64,000 bases of DNA from Chaunax sp. Z400 (Eukaryota; Chordata; Actinopteri; Lophiiformes; Chaunacidae): contig CM075192.1 of NCBI GenBank assembly GCA_037577475.1, positions 16,625,408 through 16,689,407 on the forward strand, given 5' to 3'. Positions 1 to 14,300 of the stretch are shown here, piece by piece (position 1 is the stretch's first letter; each line of letters opens with the position of its first letter). A program made the position numbers and the translations under genes. The notes under the pieces are model-generated. The model was not told where the DNA came from, did not search any database, and worked only from the letters and a program-made list of their open reading frames with translations.

Positions 1-58
1 GATCGTTTTTCTTTCTTTCTTTTTTCTTTTTTTCTTTCTATCTTTCTTTCTTTTTTCT
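1..58. repeat. Imperfect CT/TTTC pyrimidine microsatellite
   Basis: The left edge of the window is an interrupted run of CTTT units with T-runs, a simple low-complexity tract. It is followed by an ordinary AT-rich sequence. No function is implied. Confidence 0.8.
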
Positions 59-3000
59 GTGTTTGTGTGTGCAGGATGGTTCAAAAACAGCTTTCTATGT
101 CTACCACCACAGTCCATGCAGGTCAACGGCAAATAGTTTTATAATGCAATTACAGTACTGTATATGGCAAAAGAATGACCTCTACATGCATGCTAACTGT
201 AAGATGTTATCCACATCTAAAATAGCTATTATAGAATATAATAGCATAATATTGCTGAAATCATTCTGGTATTTTTTTTTTAAATAATAGCAGTAATTAC
301 ATACAAACATGTGTTTAAATAGATGCAAATAGTAATATTTACGTCACAAAATAGGTTTTAATTGTAATTAGCCTGAAATCGTTAAATAGGTTAGCATAGC
401 ATCATGATGTGATTCCAATGAAAAAATAAGTAAACAACAAACACAGCCTCATTAGATTAATTTATTAATCTAATTAATTTATTGATGATTGAGATACCTT
501 TTAAAAGAGCATGTAATTTGTGCTTTTCTGTGTCTAAGCAGAAAGATCAATCTGCAACATAATATGAAAAGGTTCAACCACCAGCTTACTTTTGAAACAT
601 ACAGTTTCTCACAGTTGAATTACAAATCATAATCAAGTTAATGTTGTTCAACTCAATGCCATAGAAACAGTTAAGAACAGATGTTTCCCTCTGTGAATAA
701 ATAAATCTTCAGCCAAATATTTGTGTCAACATAAGTTGTATTCTATCTAATGTAAAACATAACCATATTTTCTCCAACAGCACATTACAGTACCTTGTCC
801 TCGACAGACCTCTACTCACTACTTCTTTTGGCATCCACTCCAGTGTATTACAGCTTTGCCTCAGGCTTTTAAAGGAATGACGAATACAGTCTTTACAAAC
901 CACTGAAAGTCTGCTGAAAAAAATCTCAAGCTAAACAGTGTGCAGTAAAACAGAGTGGTGGTCCACCCATTTAACGAAGGTCTGCTTTTTTTCTGATCCG
1001 GAGTATCAAAATGATTCTTATGGGTTGGTGTTTTGTTTGGTAAAGGATTTCCAGAGTTTTCAAAATACAAGCACCAGATGAAAGGTATCACCAAGTAATA
1101 CTGAAAAAACCCTCATCTATGTGTTGTTTTGGAGAAAAAGCTCAAATCCATCAGTGCATTATGCATAACTAATACATAATTTATAGATGGGTAAAAATTT
1201 CATCAAGGCAACATGATGACTGAGGTACACGCAATTACAAGCTTTGCTCTCTTCAAAGTGAAATAACTGATATAAATAAGTGATGCTAAGTAAGGAAACA
1301 TGCAATCAGGCTAAGTTGTATAATGATGTGTTTTGGTCAAGCGAACTATACCACTGTCAGATTAGTACAGCACATAACAGCTTACTGATGTCTGAATTTT
1401 TTTAGCTGGTTCAAACTTGATTAGGTTATTAGTGTATTGCTTTACTGTTGGCTAAAAGTGGCTTTGTGTGCAAATTTGACAGGTCTGCTTTGCCACATCC
1501 ATTAGGAGGCATGTGCACCTCTCCCTTAAAGAGAGTCTCAGTGACGGACCCCCAAACAAGGTGGCATTCTGTGACGCAAAAACCTCACTGAGAATTGTAA
1601 AACACAAGATATTACTTAGACTCATCTTTTAGCTTTATTTCACTGTTAAGATATTGATTTCATCGTATTATGGTACCACATACATGAGGCTACAATGACT
1701 AAAAAAGATTCCAACAGTGTTTTACTGTGGCTGTACTTTATGCTTGTACATTTACTTCGGTCCAATCAACACATTTTTTCTCCCAGCACCTCATTTACCA
1801 CTTCACTTTCTCACTTTCACAAAGACATCTGGTTTGGAGGTGAATTAGCTTTTCCAGCTAATGGCTAATTCACCTCTAGAGTCTATTAGTAGGGCCCACT
1901 ACCTGCTGTTTCTCAAACTGAGCTGCTAATTTTAGATGACTATCTAAAATGTCGCTGTACATGTAAAACAAGGTGAACCACTCGCACAAAAGCATACTTA
2001 ACATAAAGGCTATATTTCTGTGCAACACACAGACAATGGAAGTATTTCTAATGTTTCATTCTGTCGATCAAAATAGATTTTCCAATTTGTAATTTTCGTA
2101 CCGTTACATTTTTCACATTAAAGCACCGGAAGCAAAACTAGCCTTGCAGATAATAATAATTTCCCCTGGGTATTACCGCTCACTAACAGTGCAAGAAAAA
2201 TAACTTGATTAGTTCTCCTGTGATTTGTGTGTTGCTCATGTGATAAATATTCCCAAAACCCGTCCCGTAAAACTTTTGATTTCTGCATTTCATTTGACAC
2301 ATTTCATGCATCAGTCTTGATGGTAGATTTTGATTGATTTCACCAAATGAAATGTCAACATGTCATGGATCAAACCAATTTCCAATGTCACTATCGTCAC
2401 CTGGAAAATTGGGAAGGAATTCACCTGACGAAAACATTGCATTTTCATGTAGGGGGTGAGGCAATTCATCAAAACACTGTGATTCTTTTGCCAGACAGAA
2501 AGCAAACACTGATGTTACCTTCAGCGCATGCAACATTTCATTTCATCAAGGAATTTGTCACTTCTCACGATTCACTCCCCCTGTCTGTGTATGCAAGGTG
2601 AGATTCATGGTCTTGACAATTATGAGGGGGAAATCTGTTGTTTTCTTTGAGGTACATAGCAATGAGCCCTTTCCAACTGTGCTGAATTTTTTTTCATATT
2701 CAGCCCTTGGAAATGAAATGCACCTCATATCACCTCTCATCTCCTTTGAAATGATGATACTTCAGGTGCTATAGACCATAATCAATCTAATAGTCTCATG
2801 CAGCACTGTAGCAGGGAGGGGGTTACAGCAGCTACATCTGCTTTTCTTCCCCTAATCAATTAGATCTGTGAAATCCATTTCTCTTTGCATGTTTGCTCTT
2901 GTTTGCAATAATTACAACCTCCACCCCAAACAGGCTTGATAAACACCCCCTGATTTAGAAGTGTTTGTTCAGATCGGAGGGACCTGCTGCTTGTCTTGCT

Positions 3001-3914
3001 GTTTATAAACCGTGGAAATCTACAGGGATTACACATGCTCATCACCATCTGTGGCATTACTCCAAAACAGGTCTGCACAGAGAAGAGGCATTCAGAGGAG
3101 GAGACATAGTCAGACTGACATGTAATGGGCTGCTTTCACCTCATCTACAGTACAATGTAGATTAATTGGGCTGTTAGCAGAAACTCTCACAGCTTCAATG
3201 TATGGATAATAATTCAAGGTAATTGGACTGATTTTAACTCATAATTATACATTTAGAATCAGCTGTTTGATTTCACAATAATTTTTAAATAATACGACAT
3301 CTTTTTGCCTCTTATCACGTACTGGAAAGTTGTTTATTTCCGTCTTACACCATTAAGAAAACCTGAAGTGCGCAGTTTTTAAATAATCTACTAAAGGCCC
3401 ATTGCATCCTGTTCTTTTAACAATATTTCAGAGAAGAAATCGGATTTATTCTAACACAGTGAAACTTTCTATTTAAGGATATAAAGAAAAGACTCTAACC
3501 ATTTCAAAACCCACTGATCTATTTTATCCCAACCAACTGTTCTGTTGGAACAACAATGACTCCTAGGAACTTCACATACCAAACACAAGGAGAAAATGTC
3601 AGGAGACTTCCTGCATTAAAATGTGTCTTATCAGATGGAGATTGCCTTGTAGTGATATGGAAGAGAGACTGTACAAAATAACTTGATTGAGTATTGATGG
3701 ACAGCTGTAACAAATCATGATTCATGACTCCTAATGATTGACAAACACTGTCAACACATCTGAAAGAGGCAAAACATCGACAAGAATAGAACATGCTGCA
3801 ACAACAGTTCCCAGCTTAGGTATGAAACTAGAAAATTTGTGTCTACAGATGACGCTAAAAAAAACAACCTGAATCTGAGTAAACTGACATGAAAATTGCC
3901 GAAGCTCAATTGTG
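59..3914. other. Intergenic DNA, nothing recognised
   Basis: About 3.9 kb of AT-rich sequence upstream of gbe1. Open frames here are short, lack splice-site context and match no family I recognise. I see no RNA gene or clear transposon end. Confidence 0.5.
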
Positions 3915-4460
3915 CCTAAAGATAAAAAAAAATAAAATAAAATGAAGAAAGCACAATGAGATGCACATCTTCGGGATCCATACAAAGCATGTGTTCATTC
4001 ATTGAAATCGGACCACCAGTTTTTGAGGAGATGTGGATAGACTATACCCTCTAAATATGAGCAAAATTACATCTAAATTGGCTATAAAGTTCAAGTGCGC
4101 ATAAAACGTAAAAATCAGTAAATTGAAGAAACAAATTGTGATTTTCACACCTTTGGGGCCCCTATAAAGCATGTGTGAAATTTCAGGGAATTCTGTCCAT
4201 CGGTTTTTGAGAATATGTGGATAGAAAATGGCCTCTACCTAACCTGCAATAAAAACGGACAGCTGGACAAGGGTAACCCTGTATGGCCCCTATGGCTGGG
4301 TCATAATAATGCTAATAATGTTATCTAAAATTAAGTTCAGCTGTCCAGTGCAGTAAGTTAAGTTGTCCAGCAGTTTTTGAGCTGATGTGGATAAAATATT
4401 CCCTTTTATGTACAGACAGATGGATGGACAGACAAGAATAACCCTTTAAGACCCCTTTTT
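3915..4460. repeat. Diverged repeated module of unknown TE family
   Basis: A block of related sentences recurs with divergence. 'catacaaagcatgtg', a gap, then 'cagtttttgaggagatgtgg' (about 3979-4034) is echoed by 'ctataaagcatgtg', a gap, then 'cggtttttgagaatatgtgg' (about 4161-4220). A third partial copy, 'cagtttttgagctgatgtgg', lies near 4370-4392. It ends in a GACAGA/GATGGA-rich stretch of a kind often seen in dispersed animal repeats. I cannot name the family. The internal similarity is seen directly; the TE origin is inference. Confidence 0.55.
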
Positions 4461-6255
4461 GCAGGGCATAGCAAAGTTGAGTAAAAATACATTTCCAGGT
4501 TCATTTAAGGCCTTAGAATCAAGTTTACAGATAAACTGGATTACGCATTTATGCACATTTGCATGAATATAAAACCTGCATATTAATGAAAATGCAAATA
4601 CATTAAAAGCACTTTCTATATTCTCCTGATCCTTGACTAATATAACCTGTATGAACCTCATTCATGTTGTTCTAACAGTTAAAAAACAGAAATTTACCAG
4701 TATTTCAATACAATTACTTCAGTTGACTACAATGTCCTCTTATTGTCAGTAAAGCAGATATAAATACATTTTCTCATTGAAAAGCCCAGAGACAAACTTC
4801 TTTTACATACAGAAACACACTGAGGAGCATCTGTAAAAATGATAATATTTGAATTTCCTGCAGAGCGCAATTCTCTCCATATGAATAATTAACTGTGTTA
4901 CACTTGACCATTATTAGTACTTTACAGTACTTACAACAGACCCAGACAGAGATATTAATTCCTCATTTATTAGATAGCATTCTTCGAGACTAATTTGCAG
5001 TTGCAAGTTAATCTGGCGATACTAAGCTTGAAGTTATCACAGTAGGATTCCAATTCATAATTTCCAGTCAGAAACATGCTGTCTTCACAGAGGAGTACTG
5101 ATCTAGAGCTTTGTCGCGCTCAATATCAGCAAAATCAATGAGTTTGTGGAGGATTACAATGTTTTAATTATGGAATAATGCAAAGAAAATACCGATTCTA
5201 AAATGTGGACGGCAGCACAGGAGACCTATAAAAACACACTTTCAAAGTGGAAGTTCAATTCCATATCAGCCCAAATGTGAAATGAATTTCCCCTTCTGTT
5301 CCTGAGTTATGGAAATGAATAAAGTGCTGAACATTATGTCACAATGAAGTTGGCCTTGGACTTTTTGGATATAACTTTATTTTATCCAATGACCTTTTTT
5401 AGTGTATGGATTCTTGGGTTTAGACCAAATGCATGTTTTGTGAGGTCACAGTTATCCTAGCCTTGGACAGCCAAATCTGATCAGTTCATCCTTGAGTCAG
5501 GGTAGACACTGGTGCCAGATGTAGTTATGATCTGTCCAGGCATTCCTGAGATATTATGTTCAGTAGAGCAAATGAGGTGTGGTGTAAGACAACCGTGCAT
5601 GCAACATGTGTCCCAGCCTGCCATCATACTGCGTATTTACACAGCTGTTGATTTAACTTTGTTACTACCTTTACCTAACTCTGCCTGCTTCTAGCACTTA
5701 CTTTGGCATTTGCAAGCTTGATTCTTTAATCAAAAATAAAAAGTCATAAAATGCCTTTGACTGTAGTTTGAGGCCAATTGGGCATTGGATTCCCTTTCTG
5801 TGACCTCATCAACCATCTTTTTCAAAGGGGCTTTGCAAGCAAATCAGTGGTTCAGAGGAAAAAGAGTGAATGACTAATTCACTGTCTGCAAATCCAAACT
5901 TGAGACTTGCGGAGATAATCATTTGTCACTCTTTGTAATGTACCTCTTTCAAAGTGGCCGAGCAAATTTGATGCTAGATCGAGACCACAGCAGGAAGTCT
6001 TTAAAGTATCAGTGCAAAAGCTGAACTAAAAAGATGATCATTAAACCTCCTTCTATTCTTTTCACAATTTCAGAGACCCGTTGAAAGAAATAGACCTCAA
6101 AGTATGCAATATGACAGTTATTTTTTATCAAATGTTGAGAACATGAGATTCTCAATCCTATTCTTTTGTTTCAGGTCAAAAGAGCTTTTAAGTTGTAGAG
6201 TAATCATACAGAATGACGACTTAGACTTAAATACCAAAGTCCTCCTCTTGTGGGA
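4461..6255. other. Intergenic DNA, nothing recognised
   Basis: About 1.8 kb between two repeat fragments. Only short open frames are present, with no recognised domain and no RNA gene seen. Confidence 0.5.
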
Positions 6256-6420
6256 GGTGGCGGCTGTGCTAAGGAGTTTGAGCAGTCATTCACAGAATGA
6301 AAGTTCAGCGGTGCCCAGCCCAGGCACCGCAATGTAGAGGCAGCCCACTGCTCCTCAGGGATGGGTCAAATGCAGAGAAAGAATTTCCCCCTGTGGGATT
6401 TATACAGTATCTGAAATTAA
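6256..6420 (+). mobile_element. Fragment of a dispersed teleost SINE-like repeat (tail region)
   Basis: The stretch around 6336-6400 reads 'cagcccactgctcctcaggg' followed by 'atgggtcaaatgcagagaa' and 'gaatttcccc'. This wording is familiar from the 3' part of a very common fish short interspersed repeat. The assignment rests on recall of that consensus, not on a search. No A/B box head is recognisable, so it is a partial copy or a tail shared with a LINE. Confidence 0.45.
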
Positions 6421-6603
6421 AAGACGGTGTTTATCTACTCTTCAACTTTTCTATACAGCACTTTATTTGTTAGTTTTGAAATTTACTCTCCATATTGCCA
6501 TCTATTTTAAAAATACACATTTCAAACCAATTGCTGATATTGAGAAATATATTAACATTTTTTGAAAAACTCCAATAAGATTTTTAAGTGCTATATAGCG
6601 CTG

Positions 6604-7265
6604 AAACAGGCCTTCTTGAAGTAACAAATGACCTTCCTTTACCATTTTATGCTGGGGAATGTTCGATCTCAATCCTTTAAGACCTCAGTAAAGCTTTTGA
6701 TACTGTAGATCATGCAATTTTAATTGACTGCCTCAAGCACTAGATGTGTATCAGAAATACTGCACTGTGCTGGCTCAGCTACTATATTTCCCATAGAACC
6801 TTTTCTTTTACTGAAGGCGATTTATCATCCTCCTTGCCTGACACAACTTGTGGGGTCCCGCAGGGTTCAATTTTAAGTCCAATCTTCTTTTCCTTGTATA
6901 TGTTCCCACTTGACTATAACTTCTGTTAACCATGAAAGTATATTGACAACAAATAATTTGAGAGAGTACAAAACAACACATCAAATTGGGGTAATTAATC
7001 TTAATAATGAGCACACTCAGGTCTGCTCTTGTTATCTCTTAGGGTTTGCTACCTCTGCCGACGAGGTCATATTTTCAACGTTTACTAAAGGAGCAAATTT
7101 GACAGTTTGCCAATCTCTACAAATCTGATTTAATAATCTAGTTTGCTTTGAAATTACAACTATAAAGGAGTGGAATTTGACAGAAACCTGAATTTTGAGC
7201 AAATGTGTTAAAAGGATAGAAAAATATCTTTGTATTGGCCAAAATAAGATGCTTTTAACTTTGTT
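6604..7265 (+). mobile_element. Dead LINE reverse-transcriptase fragment (L2/Rex1-like)
   Basis: Plus-strand frames contain non-LTR reverse-transcriptase palm motifs in the right order. TGLLEVTNDLPL is near 6604, LSKAFDTVDH at 6684-6713, WLSYYISHRTF follows, and GVPQGSILSP is at 6852-6881. In-frame stops occur at 6678-6680 (TAA) and 6741-6743 (TAG). The catalytic YADD box expected after GVPQG is not found because the reading breaks after about 6910. A weak match to the later 'GV.FDRNLNFEQ' region is near 7160-7200. The motif set resembles L2/Rex1-type elements of fish. It is an old inactive copy with internal deletions, and its ends are approximate. Confidence 0.85.
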
Positions 7266-8055
7266 AACCAACATTGTTATGCATGCATTTCTCTCAGGAT
7301 CTGAATGTGGTGCGTAACAATGACAAAACAGATCATCTTTCCACCACCTAACTCAACCAAGACCTTATAAATTACTTTTAACGCATGAGAACCATTGTTT
7401 CTCAACCATATAAACTGACATAGCACTCTCTCCAGTTCTGTGTATTATTATGGCATGCAGATTCAAATGAAAAGTTGATTAGATTATGTGCCATCACACT
7501 CCATGGCTTCTGAACTACTAAGGGCATGGCCTAGAAATAATCATTATAACTATTAACTTGTTGTTCAAAATATTTTTGGTTTCATGTGAGGCTTAAGTGA
7601 ATGTATGACAATACAGAATGTATGAGAATGTATAGTGTTATTGTATTTACATCAGTGCTTAAGATAAGTTCTGCTGTTATCTAGGTTTTGACCTCATCAT
7701 TCCTGACACTCATACACTGAGCTCACTGCAGAAGATACTGGGGAGAGAAAGGAGAATCAGCCATTGCACTCCAAATACTAACCTAGAATAGGGAATTTTA
7801 GCAGCAGGAAGCTCCAAAAAGGATAATTCTTGCAATGAGGATCCTGAAGGAAAATGGTCAGAATTTCTGCAAGTAAGCTAAGTTCTGAAACAAGAAGCAG
7901 CAGCAGTGGTGGCAGCAGGTGTTTGAAGCACCATAACAAAAGAGCTAATTGGCAGTTCTGCAACAGCTTTTTAAAATACATCCAGACTGAAACAGTGGGT
8001 GGGAAGCAAAAGTTTAAATTGCCCGTCATTGTGCAAAAGGCTGTGTTAGATGTAT
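7266..8055. other. Intergenic DNA, nothing firm
   Basis: Sequence between two retroposon fragments. It may include further decayed LINE sequence, but I recognise no motif. Opposite-strand frames near 7778-8062 are low-complexity and look non-coding. Confidence 0.4.
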
Positions 8056-8059
8056 AAAA

Positions 8060-8396
8060 CAAGGCAAGGCCGTAGTCATGGAGTAGAAATTGTGGGGGCT
8101 CCCATATGCCCCAGGGTCCCCCCGGGGTACGGCAACACTACCTGGACACGGAACTACAGTAATACTAGAAAATAAATAATAAATTAAAATTAAAAATTAA
8201 AAAAATTAAAAAATAAAAATAAAACAAAGGCAGTTTTTCGTCACCACTGTCGCCAAGCGCTTGCTCATGGTGGATTGTTGGGTCTCTCCATAATGAAGAG
8301 GTGGTCTAGACCTGCTCTTTTTGTAAAGTGCCTTGATATACTGTAACTTGTGTTGTGATTTGGCGCTATCTAAATAAATTGAATTGAATTGAATAG
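8060..8396 (+). mobile_element. Non-LTR retroposon 3' tail ending in (GAATT)n
   Basis: The segment from about 8240 reads 'ccaagcgcttgctcatgg', later 'gtgccttgatatactgtaac' and 'tgttgtgatttggcgctat', then 'aataaattgaattgaattga'. This is a tail sequence repeated widely in teleost genomes and shared by LINE and SINE copies. The terminal GAATT iteration (about 8376-8396) marks the 3' end, so the insert reads on the + strand. An A/T-rich linker at 8163-8224 and a G/C-rich piece at 8095-8150 precede it and may belong to a different insertion. The family is not assigned. Confidence 0.65.
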
Positions 8397-8399
8397 AAC

Positions 8400-11300
8400 T
8401 GGTAGTAAAAATAATGTCAGTGTTTTAAGTTTATTTCATTAATGAGATTGCATTTGATAAGGATTGTTTTGGATTTTAAATAGGTGGTGGTGGTGGGAGG
8501 GTATTTGAATATTAGGATAATGTGACCCCCCTAACCTCCACCCCCATACCCCTGGAATTAATATCAGTATTACTATCTTGACACATTAGCATAGGTTTCC
8601 TTATGTCATGTGCTGACACTAGCTGTGCTCAGTACTGCCACTGATGTCTAAAGACTAGGCTATATAGCTTCTGTTATTTTTATTTTATTTTTATTTATTT
8701 TATTTTTTTGTTGAATCATTCAATTCAATAGTTTGTAGGAAATAAATAAGCTTCTTCCAGTCTAATCAAAAAACGATTTTTTTTTTGTAAATGTCTGGGT
8801 ATTTTGGGAGAAATAAATGCTAATAATGCAGTAATAAAGTAATAATGCTTTCTTAAAATTTAATAACTTCAACTTTGAAAGAAAAATGAAAAAGTGAGGT
8901 TTGACATTAATTGTTTTGGACTAAAATAGCTGAGCTTTTTTTTTTCTTCACTTTTTTCTGCCATGCCACTGCTAGCTGAGTGAGTTATTTTAAGTTATTC
9001 ACATATAAGCATAAATTAATAAATGAATAAATAAACAAATACTGTAACATTTCCATATCAGTGTCATGGAAAATACGGTTGGAATTCAAATGAAAAGATG
9101 TATTTCTTAAAAAATACTATTTTATATTCACAGCTAGCAACAAACACTGTATCAGATATTAGGCATGGATTGTTGATTACTCTCACAAATACTTATAGTA
9201 AATTCTCAATGTTTAGTGCAGAATTGATTTTAAAAAAGCCCACAGAATCAGCACAACTTGTAATGTGTGTAAAATGTGAACTCTGCTATAATTGTGGTTG
9301 GAACACAATATGTTAAAAGTGCCTTGAGAGAATTTATTCAAATTTGCGACAATAGTCCACTTGGACAGAAAGATGAAATGATTAGACTTTATTGGTCAAC
9401 TCTGGTTCACTTTGATGTCACAAATGGAGACTGTTATGTGACTCTTCGATTACTTATTTTAGAGCACATGATTCAAGATGATAATTCTTTTGAGCTTAGA
9501 GACTCGAGAAGTAACTGTAAAAAGAAACACTTATTGCCACAATTTTACATCCTTTAACAGGACAACCAGAAGGCTGCTGGGTCCCATGTATTCCAGATCA
9601 GGTGTTAATCCATTTTTGTTCCATGCCATTAATCAGATTTTTTCTGTCATGTTTTGATTTTGACTGGTTATTGAGACACAAACTCAGATTGTGAACAAAA
9701 CGTAGACACAGCTCATTCATTCATTCTTTTATTGCCTCTCTAATGTTTGCAGCAAAATGAAAATGGGGCCACATGCGTATGATCTAATGTGTTGTTTCTG
9801 GATTTATGGTCTGAGTGGTGAGTGGAAATATTTGCTATGTTTTTGAGCCCAATCTCATATTTTTACAGCAATGTATTCCCTTGTCACTTTTACTGTTTCA
9901 GTAAAAGGGTCAACGTAGTCTTTTATTTGCAACATAATCACAAAACGTGTCACTCTGCAAGTTTTAGACACGGTGGGATTGCAATTTTCAAGGGACTGAT
10001 GCCCAAGAGGAAAATTGTATTCTAATAGTGTGCCACGCAAGCCGGTACTGACTATGCATGTACTGAATTAGTCATCAGAAGACATACTTTCTTTAATATT
10101 GAGGGGCAAGTGTAATTATTTTTCTCTAACCTTATTTGACAATCTTCTCCTTGTTTCTGTGAAAGAAGCCTTGACTTCTCCTTGCTGAGGCCCAGCTGAA
10201 ATTTGCCCTCTTCACCCTCTTTCTTTGACGCTGTCCCCAGAGCTCTGCTGCTTCATTTGAACCATTTGGTGTGTTATATTGTAAGGTCGGGTGTTAACAA
10301 TTCACTTCTTCTGAAGGGGCTGACTAGTTTGAAATTCTTAAATTAGTTTTGCTGAAAACCCTGAGTGTAGCGACACCGGCTCTGCTTACCTTCTCATGCT
10401 CCTCAACCTACATCAGCAACTATGACATCAACCATAGGAAACCACTTTGATTCATATATTTTAAACTCTGTTGCATTCACTTCAATGCTTGTTGTGAATT
10501 ATTCAGAAAGAGCACACAATGAGTCTGCATACGAGGGTGATGAGAGAGATATATCAGGTGGAAATCTCGGCTCCATAAAGTGATTCATACCTGGTGGGCA
10601 CAGTCAGCACATGCTTTGTGTTCTGCCTCTCACATACACACTGATATCTCTGCTTCCGCCTTCTCTAATGTCTCTCATTAAAAATCTCCCTCCTCGTGTC
10701 AGTCCCTGGTCCTTTCTGAGATCCCAGCTCCTGCATCCTTGAAATTGAAGGCTGGAGTGAATCTTATCGCCTCTCATTAGCTTCATTCCCATTCTGTCTG
10801 GCTCCCTTTATTGCTCAGTGTTAACCTTCTCACTTGGTAGCATTCATAGAGAAGTGGTGTCCTTCTGTCAGATGAATTATATCAGTTGTAATATTTCAGC
10901 CGGCTGATCCCTGACATTTGATCCCCAACAGGCGGAAGTTGTCAGTCTCTTGCCCGGATCATGCTCCTATACCAAGTGCAATTTCTTTTCATTGTCATAT
11001 ATTTCCATTTTGTGTTACTGAAAACTGTTACAACAGGGGTGTATGAGCAATTTAATTCATACAGCTTCCTGTTATAGAGATTAGTTCAGTGCCAAAGAAA
11101 ATGCGTCATGAAGTGCACATATTTTTAGGTGTTCATGGACTGTAATAAAACTGTCTGAGCTAAACTGTCTGAAATTGCTCTGAAATCAGCAGCACTTTGA
11201 GATGCATGAAATTTATACAAATTCTGTTGATGAACAGATGGAGTTCTAACACCATTATCTAATGATTTTGTTATAAAATAGATTTATCTTACTTTCATGC

Positions 11301-14300
11301 AAATAAATTAACCTTTTTTCCAGTTCACAAACAAAAGAGCTGACTGTACTCTTGTCTGACAGCTGGATTTGGGAGATGTCTGTTTTTTTGAAAACATACT
11401 CCTCTAAATAAAAATCTTTCCTCCAGAGACTGCGATGACGCACTGTCCACACACCCACAATCACATGAAAACGGATGTTCACTGTGTTTTTATCTTAATC
11501 AAGTGCTGCACACACAGAAAAAGGGAAAAGGGAATCTAATTGGCTGCAAATATGGATTTAATTGTCAGACAGAGGGATCCACTATTCTTCTCTATTAACC
11601 TGCACTTGTTGCAACATCTTTACTTGCAATTTAGTGATGGCATCCGGACCTTTGGGTATCATGTGTCTTTTTTGCTACTGATGGTTCAACTGAGTTTATA
11701 TATCCCACGTTTTTTTTTGTTTGTTTGATTTTTAACTTTGCCATCAGTTTACTTTGCTGTCTGTTAAAATATTATTTAATGTGTGAAAAATATCTTAACA
11801 AAAATCAGTGTTTTAGAAATACTTACTAACATATTTCCTGTGCTCATTTTCTTTCCTATTATAATATCCTTGCATGACCCTCAGAAATATTGCACATGAT
11901 TTAGCATTTAATTTCCACATCAAACTGTCGACCTCTCATTTGCGGAGATATTTTAAAAAGCTGTTTTTCCTTACTTATATGTAAATAGTGTAATTTTCTG
12001 TGAATGATACATGAATGGCTGTTTTCAAAATGAATAAAACATTTCTCTCTTTTTCAACAAAAATACGGAACAAAGGCATCCAGCAACTGTTCATGCCACA
12101 AGTTCAACATTTTGTCAAATATCTATTGCATTTCTCCAAGTCAGAAATGTGTAGAATGATGTTCCTAATACTTTGAAAGATTTGTTTTTTAAAAACTTAA
12201 TATTTATTCATAATTCCATGCTTTACATTTGTTGCATGCAGTCATATGTTGAAGCCACCACTTTGGGGACAACGTAAGGTAACTGAATTTCAAAGAGTCG
12301 CTGCTGCTAAGATGTGTTCTTAATATAGGAATTTTTAACATATGGCTGCAGCCTCTGTAGTCTGTCTCTAACGGTTCTCTATAGCTCCTTGTAAAAACAT
12401 TGAGAGATGCCGTTTTAATATTCACTGACTTGCCTGCTCAATCTGGTACCTTCCAGCAGCTATTTTGCCTAAGAGATGTCTTAGGGAGGTAATTCTCTTA
12501 GCTTGGATGTATTATAATAATGAATAATTACAGGTTATGAAAGACTAATCGTATTGTTTCATTTTGCATGATATACAAGCATGTTGATTGTATACTCAGA
12601 GCAATTTAGTTGAAGGTTGTTAATGTCAGCTTCTGTTAAAGTCACACTACTAATCAAAAATGGCATTTCAGTGGTGTGTTATATCTGTCATAGTCTCCCC
12701 AACTAAAAGAGGCATCTGTGTGGGACATACAATTCAGTTACCAGGAGGGATGTCTCAAACCTTCGTCATCAACATCACCAGAATTATTCTGAATGAATAA
12801 ATTACAGCCACCCAGGGTTGTAACCATGGTGTCTTGGGAAAAGGAAACAAGATTTTGTTGGGGTGAAATTGAGGTGAATGGGAGGAAAAGAGGCACAGTT
12901 CAGGCTGAGAAACCTTTAATGCTGTCACAGGTTGTACGTTTTTAATATCTGCATAACGTTTTCAGTGAAGGAAGTCTGAATATGCCATTTCCTGTTTGAT
13001 TATGTTTGTATCAAAGGTAAAAGAGTTACAAGCATACAAGCCAGGGTTCCTTTTAAAGCATCTTAATGTGGTAGCATTAAGCAACTTAGCATTAAAACTC
13101 TAATATCCTCAACAGGCCATTGTCAGCCACAACAATTACCTCACGAGTCAAGCACACCCTCAGCAACACCACAGCAAATATGAGTGTGCATCTGTCATGA
13201 CAAGTAGCAATATGTGTCAATCCTAATGTGATACCGTGTCTTTTATCCCCATCGTGCAGTGTCATATTTCCTGTGTGCCATTATAAATAATTTTGCACTG
13301 TTTCTGTTTTGAACTCTATTAGCTAGGTTGTGTTTAGAAACACACAGATCAGATCGCCCGACCCCTTTTAAAGCTGACAAATGTCACAACCTTATATAAC
13401 CCACCTTGTAGCAGTGTTTGAAAGATTGGTGTTAGCTGCCACCAGCCAATAGTTTATTAGACTGTGCAGTCACTTAGCATATAAGGATCTGTATAGGCCT
13501 ATCAGTGTAGTGTTATATGTCCCTATATTAACTGTGTGTAACGTAGCTTGTCATAAAATCTCTTTACATGAAGCTGAACTTAAAGGGATGGACTGATACC
13601 TACCAAACAATTGAAAATATAACCCTGTCTCCTTAAAATGAACATACTGTACAAGTAAATTGCAAAAAAAAAAATAATAATAAGTACATGTGCAAAGAAA
13701 ACATAATTGCTGCATGGATTATGTTTAGACATTTATGTGCCATACTGGAGTCACATGGAGGTGTTCAGGATGGACGCTGGGCGTATAAAGTGCAAATGCC
13801 GCAGTCTGTGGTTCGGTTTAGGTAAAAAGCACTCTGGTTAAGATTTAAAAAAGACTGTGCATTTGGTTAATTCTGCAAGAAAAGTAAGGGGTTAAATGTT
13901 CCAGAAAACAAATGAAATATGTTGTCAGCGAATGTTTTTACTGCTATGTTCTATATCAACATTTTTTGTGACTGGCCATGTACATTAATTAACAACATTT
14001 CTTCTTTATGTTAATATAAAACATAGTTGATTGGCTTTATGTATCCCTTATGAACATATTTATATAGTTGTATGTCATGTAATTTCATGTAATTTCTGTA
14101 GACAGGGCAGCTCTGTCTGTGACCTGAGGAGGGAAAATAAATCTCTCTTTCGGTTGAGATTTGCATCTGAGAAAACAATTTGACTTCATCAAACATAGAT
14201 TGTAGCTTCCTAACCTTCTAGGGTGGACAGTAACACACTTGTTTCATCTATTAACAACAGATGACTCTTTAGAATGACACTTCATGGCACTTTATGACCT

